Translations under genes and position numbers: made by a program
Part shown: in pieces, positions 43,768-53,317 of the stretch
Numbering within the stretch: the stretch's first letter is position 1
How the letters are laid out: every line of letters begins with the position of its first letter
From: Oceanobacillus indicireducens
Lineage (GTDB): Bacteria > Bacillota > Bacilli > Bacillales > Amphibacillaceae
Assembly: GCF_014647195.1 (NCBI RefSeq)
Contig: NZ_BMOS01000009.1
Location: 62,001 to 126,000 of the forward strand
Length of the DNA stretch: 64,000 nucleotides
Direction: 5' to 3'
Notes under the pieces: model-generated
What the model was told of the DNA's origin: nothing
Databases searched by the model: none
Seen by the model: only the letters and a program-made list of their open reading frames with translations

Positions 43768-44685
43768 ATGGAAATTACATTTCTTGGTACTGGCGCAGGT
43801 CTTCCATCGAAAAGCAGGAACGTGTCGGCTATTGCCCTACACCTTCTGCAAGAAGAGAATCAAATCTGGTTATTTGATTGCGGAGAAGCAACCCAGCACC
43901 AAATCTTACACACTTCGATTAAACCGAGGAAAATAAATAAAATATTCATTACCCATTTACATGGCGACCATATTTTCGGTCTCCCTGGCCTGTTAAGTAG
44001 CCGCTCCTTCCAAGGAGGAGATGATGCTGTCACCATTTACGGGCCACAGGGGTTACGTGATTATATCGTAACAGCACTGCGAATCAGCAAATCCCATTTG
44101 AACTATCCGATAACGATTAAAGAAATTAAAGATGGGACGGTTATTAAAGAAGACAACTATACAATTTATGTAAAAGAACTGGATCATGGAATCCCGAGCT
44201 TCGGTTATCGAATTGTCGAAAAAGACTCCCCCGGGGAGTTACTTGTAGACAAATTACAAGCAAAAGGAATACCAGCGGGACCGTTATACGGTAAAATTAA
44301 AAGTAATGAATATATTAATACGAAAGACTATGGTATACTCTATCGCAAAGATTTCCTCGGCCCAGATAAACCTGGGAAAATCATTACGATTATGGGAGAT
44401 ACCCGTTATCAGGAAAGTTTTACTTCTTTTGTTGAACGGTCTGATGTGCTCATTTATGAAGCCACCTTTAACGCGGAGCAGGAAGATTTAGCTTTTCAAT
44501 ACTTTCACAGTACAACGAAGCAAGCCGCAACCCTAGCGAAAGAAGGGAACGTAAAACAATTAATCATGACTCATATTTCGTCACGTTACCAGTTAGCAGA
44601 TTATGAGGATTTATTAAAGGAAGCTCGAGAAGTTTTTCGAGACACAGAGCTTGCAAACGATTTTTATCATCATCAAATTAGGTAA
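43768..44685 (+). CDS. rnz: Ribonuclease Z (tRNA 3' processing)
   Basis: 305 residues (B. subtilis 307). Metallo-beta-lactamase fold with H63-L-H65-G-D67-H68 and the C-terminal HxH region (LIMTHISSRY); ends near the family length. Removes 3' trailers from tRNA precursors lacking encoded CCA. ATG behind GGAGG. Confidence 0.96.
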   Translation: MEITFLGTGAGLPSKSRNVSAIALHLLQEENQIWLFDCGEATQHQILHTSIKPRKINKIFITHLHGDHIFGLPGLLSSRSFQGGDDAVTIYGPQGLRDYIVTALRISKSHLNYPITIKEIKDGTVIKEDNYTIYVKELDHGIPSFGYRIVEKDSPGELLVDKLQAKGIPAGPLYGKIKSNEYINTKDYGILYRKDFLGPDKPGKIITIMGDTRYQESFTSFVERSDVLIYEATFNAEQEDLAFQYFHSTTKQAATLAKEGNVKQLIMTHISSRYQLADYEDLLKEAREVFRDTELANDFYHHQIR

Positions 44686-44718
44686 TGAATGAGGGTTACA
44701 CAGTAGGAGAGAGAAAAA

Positions 44719-46089
44719 ATGAATCATATCCAAGAATTAATAGAAAATCAGCGAACCTTCTTTATCCATGGGAACACCACTGATTTTGAATACCGCAAAG
44801 AAAGTTTATTAAAATTAAGGAAAATGCTCAAAGAAAATGAAACAGAGATTTATTACGCTTTAAAACAAGATTTAAATAAATCAAAACATGAAGCCTTTGT
44901 GACAGAATTAGGCTTCTTATATTCCGAGATTGATTTTACATTGAAAAATTTAAAAACATGGATGACTCCGGAAAAAGTCCCGTCTCCATTATCACATAAA
45001 GGATCGAAATCCTATATAATGAAAGAACCATACGGGGTTGTACTAGTTATATCGCCATGGAACTATCCATTACATCTTGCACTCGCACCCGCAATTGCGG
45101 CTCTTTCGGCTGGAAATTGTGTCATTATTAAACCATCCGAACATGCAATAGCAACATCCCAATTGCTGCGTGCGCTCATACAAGATACCTTTGACCCTTC
45201 TTTAATTGACGTTGTTGAAGGTGGTGTAGAAACAACAGAAGCACTTCTGAAAGAAAGGTTTGATTATATCTTCTTCACCGGTAGTGCGAACGTTGGAAAA
45301 ATAGTAATGAGAGCCGCAAGTGAACATTTAACACCGATCACGCTTGAATTAGGCGGAAAGAGTCCAGCAATTATCGATTCTGACGCCAATGTTAATCTTG
45401 CAGCTAAACGAATAACATGGGCGAAATTTACTAATGCGGGACAAACGTGTGTAGCCCCGGATTATCTCTATGTTCATGATGACGTCAAATTTAAATTTAT
45501 GAAAGCACTCGTGAAACAGATTAAAGCCTTATTTGGAAAGCATCCGTTATACAATGAGGATTATACAAAAATAATTAATGAGAAACATTTCAACCGGTTA
45601 GTAAATTTTATTGATCAGGAAAAAGTTATTCATGGCGGAGGTTTTGCGCCTGACACGCGTTTAATCGAGCCGACTGTGATGGATAAAGTGACCTGGGATG
45701 ATCCAATTATGCAAGAAGAAATTTTCGGGCCACTTCTCCCTGTTCTTTCCTTTTCCAATATTGAAGATGCCTTGTATACAATCAAGCGACAAGAAAAGCC
45801 GCTAGCTCTCTATTACTTTGGAGAAAATGAAAAAATTCAACAGCAGGTCATTGAGTTTATTTCCTTTGGTGGTGGGGCCATCAATGATGCTGTCTATCAT
45901 TTAGGCAATCCGTTCCTGCCGTTTGGCGGTGTTGGCCAAAGTGGAATGGGAGCCTATCACGGTCAATACGGCTTTGACACATTTACCCACCAAAAAGGCA
46001 TCCTTAAACAAACAACCAAATTCGACTTCCCGTTCCGTTACCCAGGAAGCAAGCTAAACACTTCAGTTGTGAAAAGAATCATGAAATAA
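44719..46089 (+). CDS. Aldehyde dehydrogenase, class 3-like (YwdH type)
   Basis: 456 residues, same length as B. subtilis YwdH. NAD(P)-binding FTGSANVGK, catalytic E210 (LELGGKSP) and C244 (GQTCVAPDY) are present. The substrate range of such short ALDHs is medium to long fatty or aromatic aldehydes. Starts 33 bases after rnz and likely shares its transcript. A C-terminal stretch TTKFDFPFRYP is typical of this subfamily. Confidence 0.9.
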   Translation: MNHIQELIENQRTFFIHGNTTDFEYRKESLLKLRKMLKENETEIYYALKQDLNKSKHEAFVTELGFLYSEIDFTLKNLKTWMTPEKVPSPLSHKGSKSYIMKEPYGVVLVISPWNYPLHLALAPAIAALSAGNCVIIKPSEHAIATSQLLRALIQDTFDPSLIDVVEGGVETTEALLKERFDYIFFTGSANVGKIVMRAASEHLTPITLELGGKSPAIIDSDANVNLAAKRITWAKFTNAGQTCVAPDYLYVHDDVKFKFMKALVKQIKALFGKHPLYNEDYTKIINEKHFNRLVNFIDQEKVIHGGGFAPDTRLIEPTVMDKVTWDDPIMQEEIFGPLLPVLSFSNIEDALYTIKRQEKPLALYYFGENEKIQQQVIEFISFGGGAINDAVYHLGNPFLPFGGVGQSGMGAYHGQYGFDTFTHQKGILKQTTKFDFPFRYPGSKLNTSVVKRIMK

Positions 46090-46113
46090 ACGGTAACTAA
46101 ATAAGCTACCAAC

Positions 46114-46160
46114 AATCCGCAGTGCAAAGGAATCGGGGCTGCGGATTTCGTTTATTTTTT
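46114..46160. terminator. Terminator between aldehyde dehydrogenase and dinB
   Basis: Stem AATCCGCAG / CTGCGGATT, 16-base loop, followed on the plus strand by TTTCGTTTATTTTTT. It lies between convergent genes and may serve both. Confidence 0.75.
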
Positions 46161-47408
46161 AAAGTCATCGAGGAAGTCTTTTTGAAAGCTTGTTCTGAAT
46201 TCGTTGGATTCATTGTCTACTTTATTAGGTAATGCCTTAAATGTGTCCTCGCCAAATTTATCTGCAAGTTGGTTTACCGTCTGCTTTAACGTCTCTTTTT
46301 TCACCGCGTCTTCATACGTAAATAAATCAAGCTGCTCCCCAACATTACGCTTATCTTCTAGATGTTGAGCGGTCACTCCTAATAGCCGGATGGGTTGCTC
46401 ATTCCAATGCTGCTCGAATAACTCAACCGCTATTGGCAGGAGATCCGCCTTCTCATCGATATATGTATCCAATTTCCTGCTACGCGTAACCGTCTTCCGG
46501 TCATGATAACGAATCATAACTTGCACACTTTTCCCCACGACTTCCTTTCTCTTCATGCGGCTAATGACCTTCTCAGAAAGCTTATCAAGCAAGTAGTGAA
46601 TCTCTTGAAGGTTCGTCGTGTCGTATGGTAAAGTTTGTGAATTGCCGATACTTTTGAAATCAAAAATCGCATCGGGGTCGACTTCCCGATTATCAATGCC
46701 GTTTGCACGATTGATCAATCGCTCCCCGTTGATGCCAAGCAATTGCCGTAACTCATAAACATCTGCTTCCGCCAAATCTTTAATCGTATGAATTTTAATC
46801 GCTTTTAATTTTTCCGCCGTCTTTTCCCCCACACCATACATTTCATCAATGGGAAGTGACCACAACGTTTCGGGCAACTCCCTTTTTCGGATAATGGTTA
46901 TACCAAGGGGTTTCTTGAGGTCTGAACCCATCTTTGCTAAGAATTTGTTCGGGGCAATACCGATACTGCATGGCAAATCAAGTTCATTTAATATCCGCTT
47001 TTGTAAATTTCGAGCAATCTCTATAGGAGTACCTTGACCCTCCACGTCCGTCACATCTATGTAGCCTTCATCAATCGATACAGGCTGAACAAGTGGGGTA
47101 ATTTCAGACATCATCCGGAAGATTTCACTTGAAGCAGCCCGGTACCGTTCAAAATTCGGCTTCAAGATGATAAGTTCTGGGCAAAGTTTCTTCGCTTGCC
47201 AAACCGTCATAGTTGTCCGAACTCCTTTTGCCCTTGCCTCATAACTGCTCGTTACGATAATCCCTTTTCGTTCTTCAGGGTTTCCTGCAATAGCGACAGG
47301 TTTTCCTTTCAGGTCCGGATTGAAGGCCATTTCAACAGATGCATAAAAACTATTCATGTCTATGTGAAAGATTACTCTTCTTCTCCCTGTTGGCTTCAGC
47401 GTAGACAT
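46152..47408 (-). CDS. dinB: DNA polymerase IV (Y-family)
   Basis: 418 residues (B. subtilis YqjH/PolY1 414). Catalytic acids D17 (HIDMNSFYAS) and D113-E114 (SIDEGY), helix-hairpin-helix GVGEKTAEKLKAI and little-finger domain; the C-terminal LDLFTYEDA is a likely beta-clamp-binding motif (QLDLF). Lesion-bypass synthesis. ATG 47406-47408 with AGGGTGG upstream. No LexA box (CGAAC-N4-GTTCG) was seen upstream. Confidence 0.94.
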   Translation of the reverse strand: MSTLKPTGRRRVIFHIDMNSFYASVEMAFNPDLKGKPVAIAGNPEERKGIIVTSSYEARAKGVRTTMTVWQAKKLCPELIILKPNFERYRAASSEIFRMMSEITPLVQPVSIDEGYIDVTDVEGQGTPIEIARNLQKRILNELDLPCSIGIAPNKFLAKMGSDLKKPLGITIIRKRELPETLWSLPIDEMYGVGEKTAEKLKAIKIHTIKDLAEADVYELRQLLGINGERLINRANGIDNREVDPDAIFDFKSIGNSQTLPYDTTNLQEIHYLLDKLSEKVISRMKRKEVVGKSVQVMIRYHDRKTVTRSRKLDTYIDEKADLLPIAVELFEQHWNEQPIRLLGVTAQHLEDKRNVGEQLDLFTYEDAVKKETLKQTVNQLADKFGEDTFKALPNKVDNESNEFRTSFQKDFLDDFKK

Positions 47409-47455
47409 GTTAACCACCCTCTACTGATTGGTTGTCACTCTCTATTATATCATAG

Positions 47456-47493
47456 AAAAAGCATCCATCAGGTCTGAATCAGACCTTGGATGC
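47456..47493 (-). terminator. Terminator of the peptidase gene
   Basis: Minus-strand hairpin with outer arm GCATCC / GGATGC and inner perfect palindrome AGGTCTGATTCAGACCT, then TTTTTC. Confidence 0.85.
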
Positions 47494-47517
47494 CTATTAT
47501 AATGGTTTAATTTATCA

Positions 47518-48642
47518 TTACTTTGTTGTTTCCATTACAATTGCTGTAATTAGTTCTGTAATTTTAATCAAATTGTCTATGGAGATTCTTTCTTTCGTCG
47601 TATGGATTTCTTCATAACCTACTGCAAGGTTCACGGTTGGAATTCCGAAACCAGCGATAATATTGGCATCACTGCCACCACCGCTTTTCAGCAGTTTACT
47701 TTCTCTACCAATCGATTTCGCGGCTCTTCTTGCCACTTCAACGACTTGGTCTCCACTTTCTTGTTTGTAGCCGGGATACATAAGCTTTATTTCTACTTCC
47801 GCTTCACCGCCAAGTTCACTCGCTGCGTGTTCAAACGCTTCTTTCATTGCTGCTGTTTGTTTATCGAGTTTCTTTTTGTCTAAGGAACGAGCTTCTGCAA
47901 TAATATCTACATGATCTGCAACGATATTCGTTTGTTGTCCCCCTTCAAAACGACCGATATTTGCCGTCGTTTCTTCATCGATCCTTCCAAGCGGCATCTT
48001 AGATACTGCTTTGGCCGCAATCGTAATCGCAGAAACACCTTTTTCCGGTTCGACTCCAGCGTGCGCAGTTTTCCCTTTAACGGTTGCGAAGATCTTCGCC
48101 TGATTAGGCGCTGCGACAATAATGTCACCAACATCACCATTACTGTCAATTGCGTAACCGTAATCAGCGTGAATAAGAGAAGCGTCTAATGCTTTAGCAC
48201 CTACTAGACCCGATTCTTCTCCGACTGTAATAATAAATTGAATATCTCCATGCTCCACATTTTCTTCTTTTAATAAACGAATCATTTCTAAAATTGCTGC
48301 AAGACCAGCTTTATCATCTGCGCCAAGAATGGTAGTACCGTCAGACTTAATATAGCCGTCTTCTATTACTGGCTGGATATTTTTCCCCGGTACAACGGTA
48401 TCCATATGGGATGTAAAATAAATAGTATCGCCATCCGATTTGGTCCCTTTAAGTGTACAGATTAAATTTCCTGCACCGTGACCAGTCTTTTCCTTTGCAT
48501 TGTCTTCTTTCACTTCAACCCCAAGTTCAGTGAATTTCTTTTTCAGTAATGCTGCAATTTCTGCTTCATATTTTGTTTCTGAATCCACTTGAACGAGCTC
48601 AAGGAATTCCTCTACTAATCTTGTTTCATTTACTGTGACCAT
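47518..48642 (-). CDS. yqjE: M20/M42-family metallopeptidase, PepT-like (YqjE)
   Basis: 374 residues. Zinc-ligand and catalytic motifs SHMDTV, GADDKAG, VGEESGLVGAK, YAIDSNGD and a final HTTKE are visible. Annotated in relatives as tripeptidase T-like; substrate unproven. Cytosolic. AGG before the ATG. It follows the carboxylase gene, from which it is separated by the short element at 48681-48921. Confidence 0.9.
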   Translation of the reverse strand: MVTVNETRLVEEFLELVQVDSETKYEAEIAALLKKKFTELGVEVKEDNAKEKTGHGAGNLICTLKGTKSDGDTIYFTSHMDTVVPGKNIQPVIEDGYIKSDGTTILGADDKAGLAAILEMIRLLKEENVEHGDIQFIITVGEESGLVGAKALDASLIHADYGYAIDSNGDVGDIIVAAPNQAKIFATVKGKTAHAGVEPEKGVSAITIAAKAVSKMPLGRIDEETTANIGRFEGGQQTNIVADHVDIIAEARSLDKKKLDKQTAAMKEAFEHAASELGGEAEVEIKLMYPGYKQESGDQVVEVARRAAKSIGRESKLLKSGGGSDANIIAGFGIPTVNLAVGYEEIHTTKERISIDNLIKITELITAIVMETTK

Positions 48643-48680
48643 TATTTAACCTCCAATTACTCTTATTAAATTATAGTGTG

Positions 48681-48921
48681 TGTTCAAAAAAGAAGCAAGG
48701 TCGGCTAAGTAGTAAGGTGGCCTTGGCAAATTCGCCCCTAACGTACTATGCGCCGAAACTCGAGGTTGCAAGAGCTCTCCGTACCGGAATAAGCTGGTGA
48801 GACATGAGAAATGCAAAAGCAAGCCACCCAGCTTATCACTTATGTGACGGATTCTATACCATTCGGCTTAAGTAGAACTTCTACATTCATGAAGTGCCCT
48901 TTAAACAAGACTTTTTGAACA
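48681..48921. mobile_element. Putative 241-bp MITE-like element
   Basis: Noncoding stretch bounded by perfect 10-bp inverted ends TGTTCAAAAA (48681-48690) and TTTTTGAACA (48912-48921). Inside are further complementary stretches (GGTGGC near 48717 with GCCACC near 48823). It begins five bases after the carboxylase stop codon. No target duplication is obvious and no second copy is in the window. Confidence 0.55.
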
Positions 48922-48926
48922 ACCTC

Positions 48927-50489
48927 TTATAAAGGTATATTTCCATGTTTTTTATGAGGACGTTCTTCCTCTTTGTTCCGCAGCATTTCTAAAGCTTGAA
49001 TAAGCTTAATTCTCGTTTCCCTTGGATCAATGACGTCATCAACCATACCTAGACCTGCAGCTATGTAAGGGTTAGCGAATTTCTCGCGGTAGCTTGCAAT
49101 TTTCTCTGTCCGCAAGCTTTCCGGATTTTCACTTTCAGCGATTTCCTTTGCGTATAGAATATTAACTGCTCCTTCTGGACCCATTACAGCTATTTCAGCG
49201 TTCGGCCAAGCGAAAACGAGGTCAGCACCGATTGACTTACTGTTCAATGCTACATAAGCTCCGCCAAATGCTTTTCGCGTAATCACCGTAATTTTTGGAA
49301 CAGTTGCTTCTGAGTAAGCATATAAAATTTTCGCCCCATGACGTATAATACCACCATGCTCTTGTTTTACACCAGGGAAAAATCCGGTAACATCTTCAAA
49401 AGTGATAATCGGTATATTAAAGCAATCACAGAAGCGAATGAATCGGGAAGCTTTATCACTTGAATCAATATCAAGTCCACCGGCCATATATTTCGGCTGA
49501 TTACAGACAAGACCAACTGCTTCACCTTTAATCCTAGCAAAGCCAACGACGATATTTTTCGCGAAATCTTGATGAATCTCAAAGAAACTATCTTCATCAA
49601 CAATCGCTTCAATAACCTGCTTTACATCATACGGACGAACTGGATCAAAGGGAATGAGATCTGCTAAATTTAAACGGAGCTCTTCTTCCATTCGTTGCTC
49701 CTCATATGGCTGTCGCTTAGGCTTCTCTTCAAAATTCGCTGGAATATAGGATAATAGTTTTCTTACTGTATCAAGAGCAGCTTCTTCAGTTAGAGTTCTT
49801 ATATGCGCATTTCCGCTTTTTGTATTATGGATCGAAGCTCCGCCAAGGTCCTCTGAAGATATTTTCTCTCCAGTAACCGCTTCAATCACTTTCGGTCCCG
49901 TAATGAACATTTGTGAGGTCTTCTCCACCATTATGACAAAATCAGTTATTGCAGGTGAGTAAACCGCTCCACCCGCACTTGGACCCATAATAACTGAGAT
50001 TTGCGGAATAACACCTGAATAGATGGAGTTGCGATAAAACACATGCCCATAGCCGTCCAATGAAGAGACACCTTCCTGGATGCGTGCGCCGCCTGAATCG
50101 TTCAATCCGATAAACGGTACCTTTGATTTGGCTGCAAGGTCCATTACAGCCGCAATTTTTTCTCCATGCATCTCACCAAGAGCACCGCCATAAACAGTAA
50201 AGTCTTGGGCAAATAAATAGACAGGTCTTCCATCGATTTTTCCGTAGCCTGTTACAACTCCCTCTCCCTTACCGCTTGAGTTACCGTTCATGCTAAAGTC
50301 AGACGTGCGGGTTTCAATAAAGGGATTCAGTTCTACAAAACTTCCTTCATCCAGAAGATAATCAATACGTTCCCTTGCAGTCATTTTCCCTTTTTCATGC
50401 TGCCTTTTAATTCGTTCGTCCCCTCCGCCTAGTTCAACTTCCCTCCGTTTATCATACAACTCATTAATCTTATCATACATATCCATCAT
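48927..50489 (-). CDS. yqjD: Acyl-CoA carboxylase beta subunit (propionyl-CoA carboxylase / methylmalonyl-CoA decarboxylase family, YqjD)
   Basis: 520-residue carboxyltransferase with acyl-CoA site GGARIQEGVSSLDGYG and carboxybiotin site GGAYVAL. Transfers a carboxyl group between biotin and propionyl-CoA. No biotin carboxylase/BCCP gene is in the window, so the alpha partner must lie elsewhere. Start ATG 50487-50489 after AAGGAAG, overlapping the fusion-gene stop by 4 bases. Context with epimerase and mutase supports the propionyl-CoA direction. Confidence 0.9.
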   Translation of the reverse strand: MMDMYDKINELYDKRREVELGGGDERIKRQHEKGKMTARERIDYLLDEGSFVELNPFIETRTSDFSMNGNSSGKGEGVVTGYGKIDGRPVYLFAQDFTVYGGALGEMHGEKIAAVMDLAAKSKVPFIGLNDSGGARIQEGVSSLDGYGHVFYRNSIYSGVIPQISVIMGPSAGGAVYSPAITDFVIMVEKTSQMFITGPKVIEAVTGEKISSEDLGGASIHNTKSGNAHIRTLTEEAALDTVRKLLSYIPANFEEKPKRQPYEEQRMEEELRLNLADLIPFDPVRPYDVKQVIEAIVDEDSFFEIHQDFAKNIVVGFARIKGEAVGLVCNQPKYMAGGLDIDSSDKASRFIRFCDCFNIPIITFEDVTGFFPGVKQEHGGIIRHGAKILYAYSEATVPKITVITRKAFGGAYVALNSKSIGADLVFAWPNAEIAVMGPEGAVNILYAKEIAESENPESLRTEKIASYREKFANPYIAAGLGMVDDVIDPRETRIKLIQALEMLRNKEEERPHKKHGNIPL

Positions 50490-51307
50490 TCATCACTTCC
50501 TTTTGCCTGTTCGCATAACTCAACTAAGACACCATGAGCTTCTTTCGGATGAATGAAAGCGATTTGACTGTCGTTTGCACCTTGTTTCGGTTCTTCATTA
50601 ATGAGGCGGATGCCTTGTTCTTTCAACCGGGAAAGCCTCACCGCTAAATCTTCCACTTCAAAAGCTATATGATGGACGCCTTCCCCGCGCTTTGTTAAAA
50701 ATCCCTTAATAGGTGATTGGTCATGCAATGGTTCGAGTAATTCAATTCGTGTTTCCCCTATTTTTAAAAATGCGATTTTAACACCTTCCGACTCAACCTC
50801 TTCAATTGCTTCCACTTCAAGGCCAATTGTTTCCGTAAAAAACTGCAGTGCGTCTTTAATCTGATGAACGGCAATACCAATGTGGGCAATCCTTTTCGGA
50901 GGAACTGGCGCTTCTTCCGGTCGCAGGAGATTCTTTAAATAAACAGCCATTTCTTCTGTTGATGATCCGCTCGTGAATATTCGTTTTATACCTTTTTCAA
51001 GCAGGAATGGTATATCCTCATTCGGGATAACTCCCCCGCCAATTACCGGAATATCCCCTGCATTTCGTTTCTCCAGTTCTTCAATTACTTTGGGAAATAG
51101 TGTATTATGTGCCCCTGATAAAGAAGACAAGCCAACAACGTCAACATCCTCTTGAATAGCCGCAGTAGCAATTTGTACAGGTGACTGACGCAGCCCGGTA
51201 TAGATTACTTCCATTCCGTGATCACGCATTGCCTGAGCAATGACGAGTGCTCCACGATCATGCCCATCGAGTCCAGGCTTCGCAATTAGTATTCTGATTT
51301 TCCTCAT
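50486..51307 (-). CDS. Fusion: methylmalonyl-CoA mutase B12-binding domain + methylmalonyl-CoA epimerase
   Basis: 273 residues. Residues 1-128 are the cobalamin-binding domain of methylmalonyl-CoA mutase, with DxHxxG at D14-H16-G19 (the His is the lower cobalt ligand), GLSSLSG (59-65) and the phosphate-side IGGGVIP (89-95). After a Pro-rich linker (129-138) residues 139-268 form a VOC-fold methylmalonyl-CoA epimerase with metal ligands H142, H213 and E263. Start ATG behind AAGGGGGAAGG, 13 bases after the mutase stop; a longer frame into the mutase gene is rejected. The mutase catalytic subunit upstream lacks its own B12 domain, so this protein must supply it. Confidence 0.9.
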   Translation of the reverse strand: MRKIRILIAKPGLDGHDRGALVIAQAMRDHGMEVIYTGLRQSPVQIATAAIQEDVDVVGLSSLSGAHNTLFPKVIEELEKRNAGDIPVIGGGVIPNEDIPFLLEKGIKRIFTSGSSTEEMAVYLKNLLRPEEAPVPPKRIAHIGIAVHQIKDALQFFTETIGLEVEAIEEVESEGVKIAFLKIGETRIELLEPLHDQSPIKGFLTKRGEGVHHIAFEVEDLAVRLSRLKEQGIRLINEEPKQGANDSQIAFIHPKEAHGVLVELCEQAKGSDE

Positions 51308-51320
51308 GATACCTTCCCCC

Positions 51321-52961
51321 TTAAAATCCTGTGTACTCACCAAACTCATCACGCAACACGTTACAGATTTCACCAATCGAGGCATAAGCTTTTACAGCAT
51401 CTAATATATATGGTATCAAATTAGCCTCCTCGTCAATTGCCACCCTGCGCAGTGCTTCGAGCTTTTGGTCAACTGCTTCTTGGTTCCTCTTTTTGCGTAC
51501 TTTGTGTAAATTATTGATTTGGGCCTTCTCCAACGCCTCATCAACCTTCAATAGATCAGGGTTAACCTCTTCCTCCAATTTAAATTGATTGAGTCCGACA
51601 ATAATTTCTTCTTCACTTTCAATTCGTTTTTGCGTTTCATAGGCATTGTGATGAATCTCCCGTTGCATATATCCTTCTTCAATTGCTTGCACGGCCCCTC
51701 CGAATTCCTTGATCCGTTCTAAATAATCCATTACTTTTGCTTCCAGCTCATCTGTTAGCGCTTCCACATAATACGAGCCACCAAGGGGATCGACCGTATC
51801 CGCAACTCCACTTTCATGGGCAATAATCTGCTGTGTCCGTAAAGCTATTCGTGCCGATTCCTCTGTCGGTAAAGAAAGTGCTTCATCGCGTGAATTTGTA
51901 TGCAGACTTTGTGTGCCTCCTAATACTGCTGCAAGGGCTTGCATGGTCACACGAACAATATTATTATCCGGTTGCTGCGCAGTCAGTGTTGAGCCGCCAG
52001 TCTGAGTATGGAAACGCAATTTCCAACTTTTCGGTTCCTTTGCCTCATAATGTTCTTTCATAATTTTTGCCCAAATTCTTCTCGCTGCCCGGAATTTAGC
52101 AATTTCTTCAAAAAAGTTATTATGAGCATTAAAGAAAAATGCCAGCCGTGGTGCGAAAGTGTCCACATCAAGACCGGATGCAATTGCAGCATCGACATAA
52201 GCCATTCCATTTGCGATTGTAAACGCCGCTTCCTGTACAGCATTTGAACCCGCTTCCCGGATATGATATCCAGAAATACTTATCGTATTGAATTTAGGCA
52301 AATGTTCTTGACAATAAGCGAAGATATCTGTAATTAGCCGCATGGATGGCTTCGGCGGGAAAATATATGTCCCCCTTGCGATATATTCCTTTAAAATATC
52401 GTTCTGAATCGTTCCAGTAAGCTTTTCAGATGATACACCCTGTTTTTCCCCTACTGCAATATACATACATAAAAGAATTGCTGCAGGAGCATTAATTGTC
52501 ATGGATGTACTTACTTTGTCTAGTGGAATTTGATCTAATAAATTCTCCATATCAGCCAATGTATCAATTGCGACCCCGACTTTCCCAACTTCCCCTTCAC
52601 TCATGACATCGTCTGAGTCGTAGCCTATTTGTGTAGGTAAATCAAAAGCGACAGAAAGACCTGTCTGGCCTTGTTCCAATAAGTAGCGGAATCTTTTGTT
52701 CGTCTCACTCGCAGAACCGAATCCAGCATATTGTCGCATTGTCCATAATCTGCTGCGGTACATCGTCGGCTGGATCCCGCGCAAATAAGGATATTGACCT
52801 GGATAGCCCAAGTTATAATTTGCATCCTCTGTTCCATATAAATAGTCAACCGTGATTTCAGAGGAAGTGTGAAACGTTTCTTTACGCTCCGGAAAGCGCT
52901 TTAATGTTTTCTCGACATCTTTTATCCATTTTGTTTTTTCACTCTCATGCTTTTCAGGCAT
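51321..52961 (-). CDS. mutB: Methylmalonyl-CoA mutase large (catalytic) subunit, without B12 domain
   Basis: 546 residues: TIM-barrel substrate domain only, with family motifs [68 protein letters not shown] and [12 protein letters not shown]. Converts methylmalonyl-CoA to succinyl-CoA with adenosylcobalamin supplied by the downstream fusion subunit. Start chosen at ATG 52961 because GGGGGAACTAAT precedes it; a frame 17 codons longer exists. No MeaB chaperone gene is adjacent. Confidence 0.93.
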   Translation of the reverse strand: MPEKHESEKTKWIKDVEKTLKRFPERKETFHTSSEITVDYLYGTEDANYNLGYPGQYPYLRGIQPTMYRSRLWTMRQYAGFGSASETNKRFRYLLEQGQTGLSVAFDLPTQIGYDSDDVMSEGEVGKVGVAIDTLADMENLLDQIPLDKVSTSMTINAPAAILLCMYIAVGEKQGVSSEKLTGTIQNDILKEYIARGTYIFPPKPSMRLITDIFAYCQEHLPKFNTISISGYHIREAGSNAVQEAAFTIANGMAYVDAAIASGLDVDTFAPRLAFFFNAHNNFFEEIAKFRAARRIWAKIMKEHYEAKEPKSWKLRFHTQTGGSTLTAQQPDNNIVRVTMQALAAVLGGTQSLHTNSRDEALSLPTEESARIALRTQQIIAHESGVADTVDPLGGSYYVEALTDELEAKVMDYLERIKEFGGAVQAIEEGYMQREIHHNAYETQKRIESEEEIIVGLNQFKLEEEVNPDLLKVDEALEKAQINNLHKVRKKRNQEAVDQKLEALRRVAIDEEANLIPYILDAVKAYASIGEICNVLRDEFGEYTGF

Positions 52962-53087
52962 ATTAGTTCCCCCATTCTCCAGCAGTTCCATAGCAAAAAC
53001 ATTTTCTAACAATTTTTAAACTTGTCCAATGAGCAATTTCACGTTAAAATACTTAATAGTAGTAATTGTGATAAGGAGGTCAGAGAA

Positions 53088-53216
53088 TTGTCCAAACAAT
53101 CTTATACAAAAAGACAATCAAAACGTCAACGCAGGACAAAGATTATTGTATACGTAATGATTATCCTTATGTTGTTGTCAACATTCACTTACGGGTTGGC
53201 CGCCTTCGCTTTTTAA
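53088..53216 (+). CDS. Prli42-like single-pass mini-protein
   Basis: 42 residues from TTG 53088-53090, set by GGAGGTCAGAGAA: a strongly basic N terminus (KRQSKRQRRTK) and one membrane helix (about 20-40) beginning IIVYVMIILML. The layout resembles the stressosome anchor Prli42 of Listeria and bacilli, a 31-residue peptide with a similar KxxVYxMLxxM helix. Divergent from the mutase gene; own terminator downstream. The family match is from pattern memory. Confidence 0.6.
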   Translation: MSKQSYTKRQSKRQRRTKIIVYVMIILMLLSTFTYGLAAFAF

Positions 53217-53243
53217 TGAATCCGACTAATAAAAATGACTTAC

Positions 53244-53274
53244 AAAGACTGGTAAATAAAACCGGTCTTTTTTA
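53244..53274 (+). terminator. Terminator of the Prli42-like gene
   Basis: Stem AAAGACTGGT / ACCGGTCTTT (one G-U pair), 7-base loop, followed by TTTA. Confidence 0.85.
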
Positions 53275-53317
53275 ATTTCTTATTGATTCCACGTTCACAT
53301 CTGAAAACTGCCCATCG

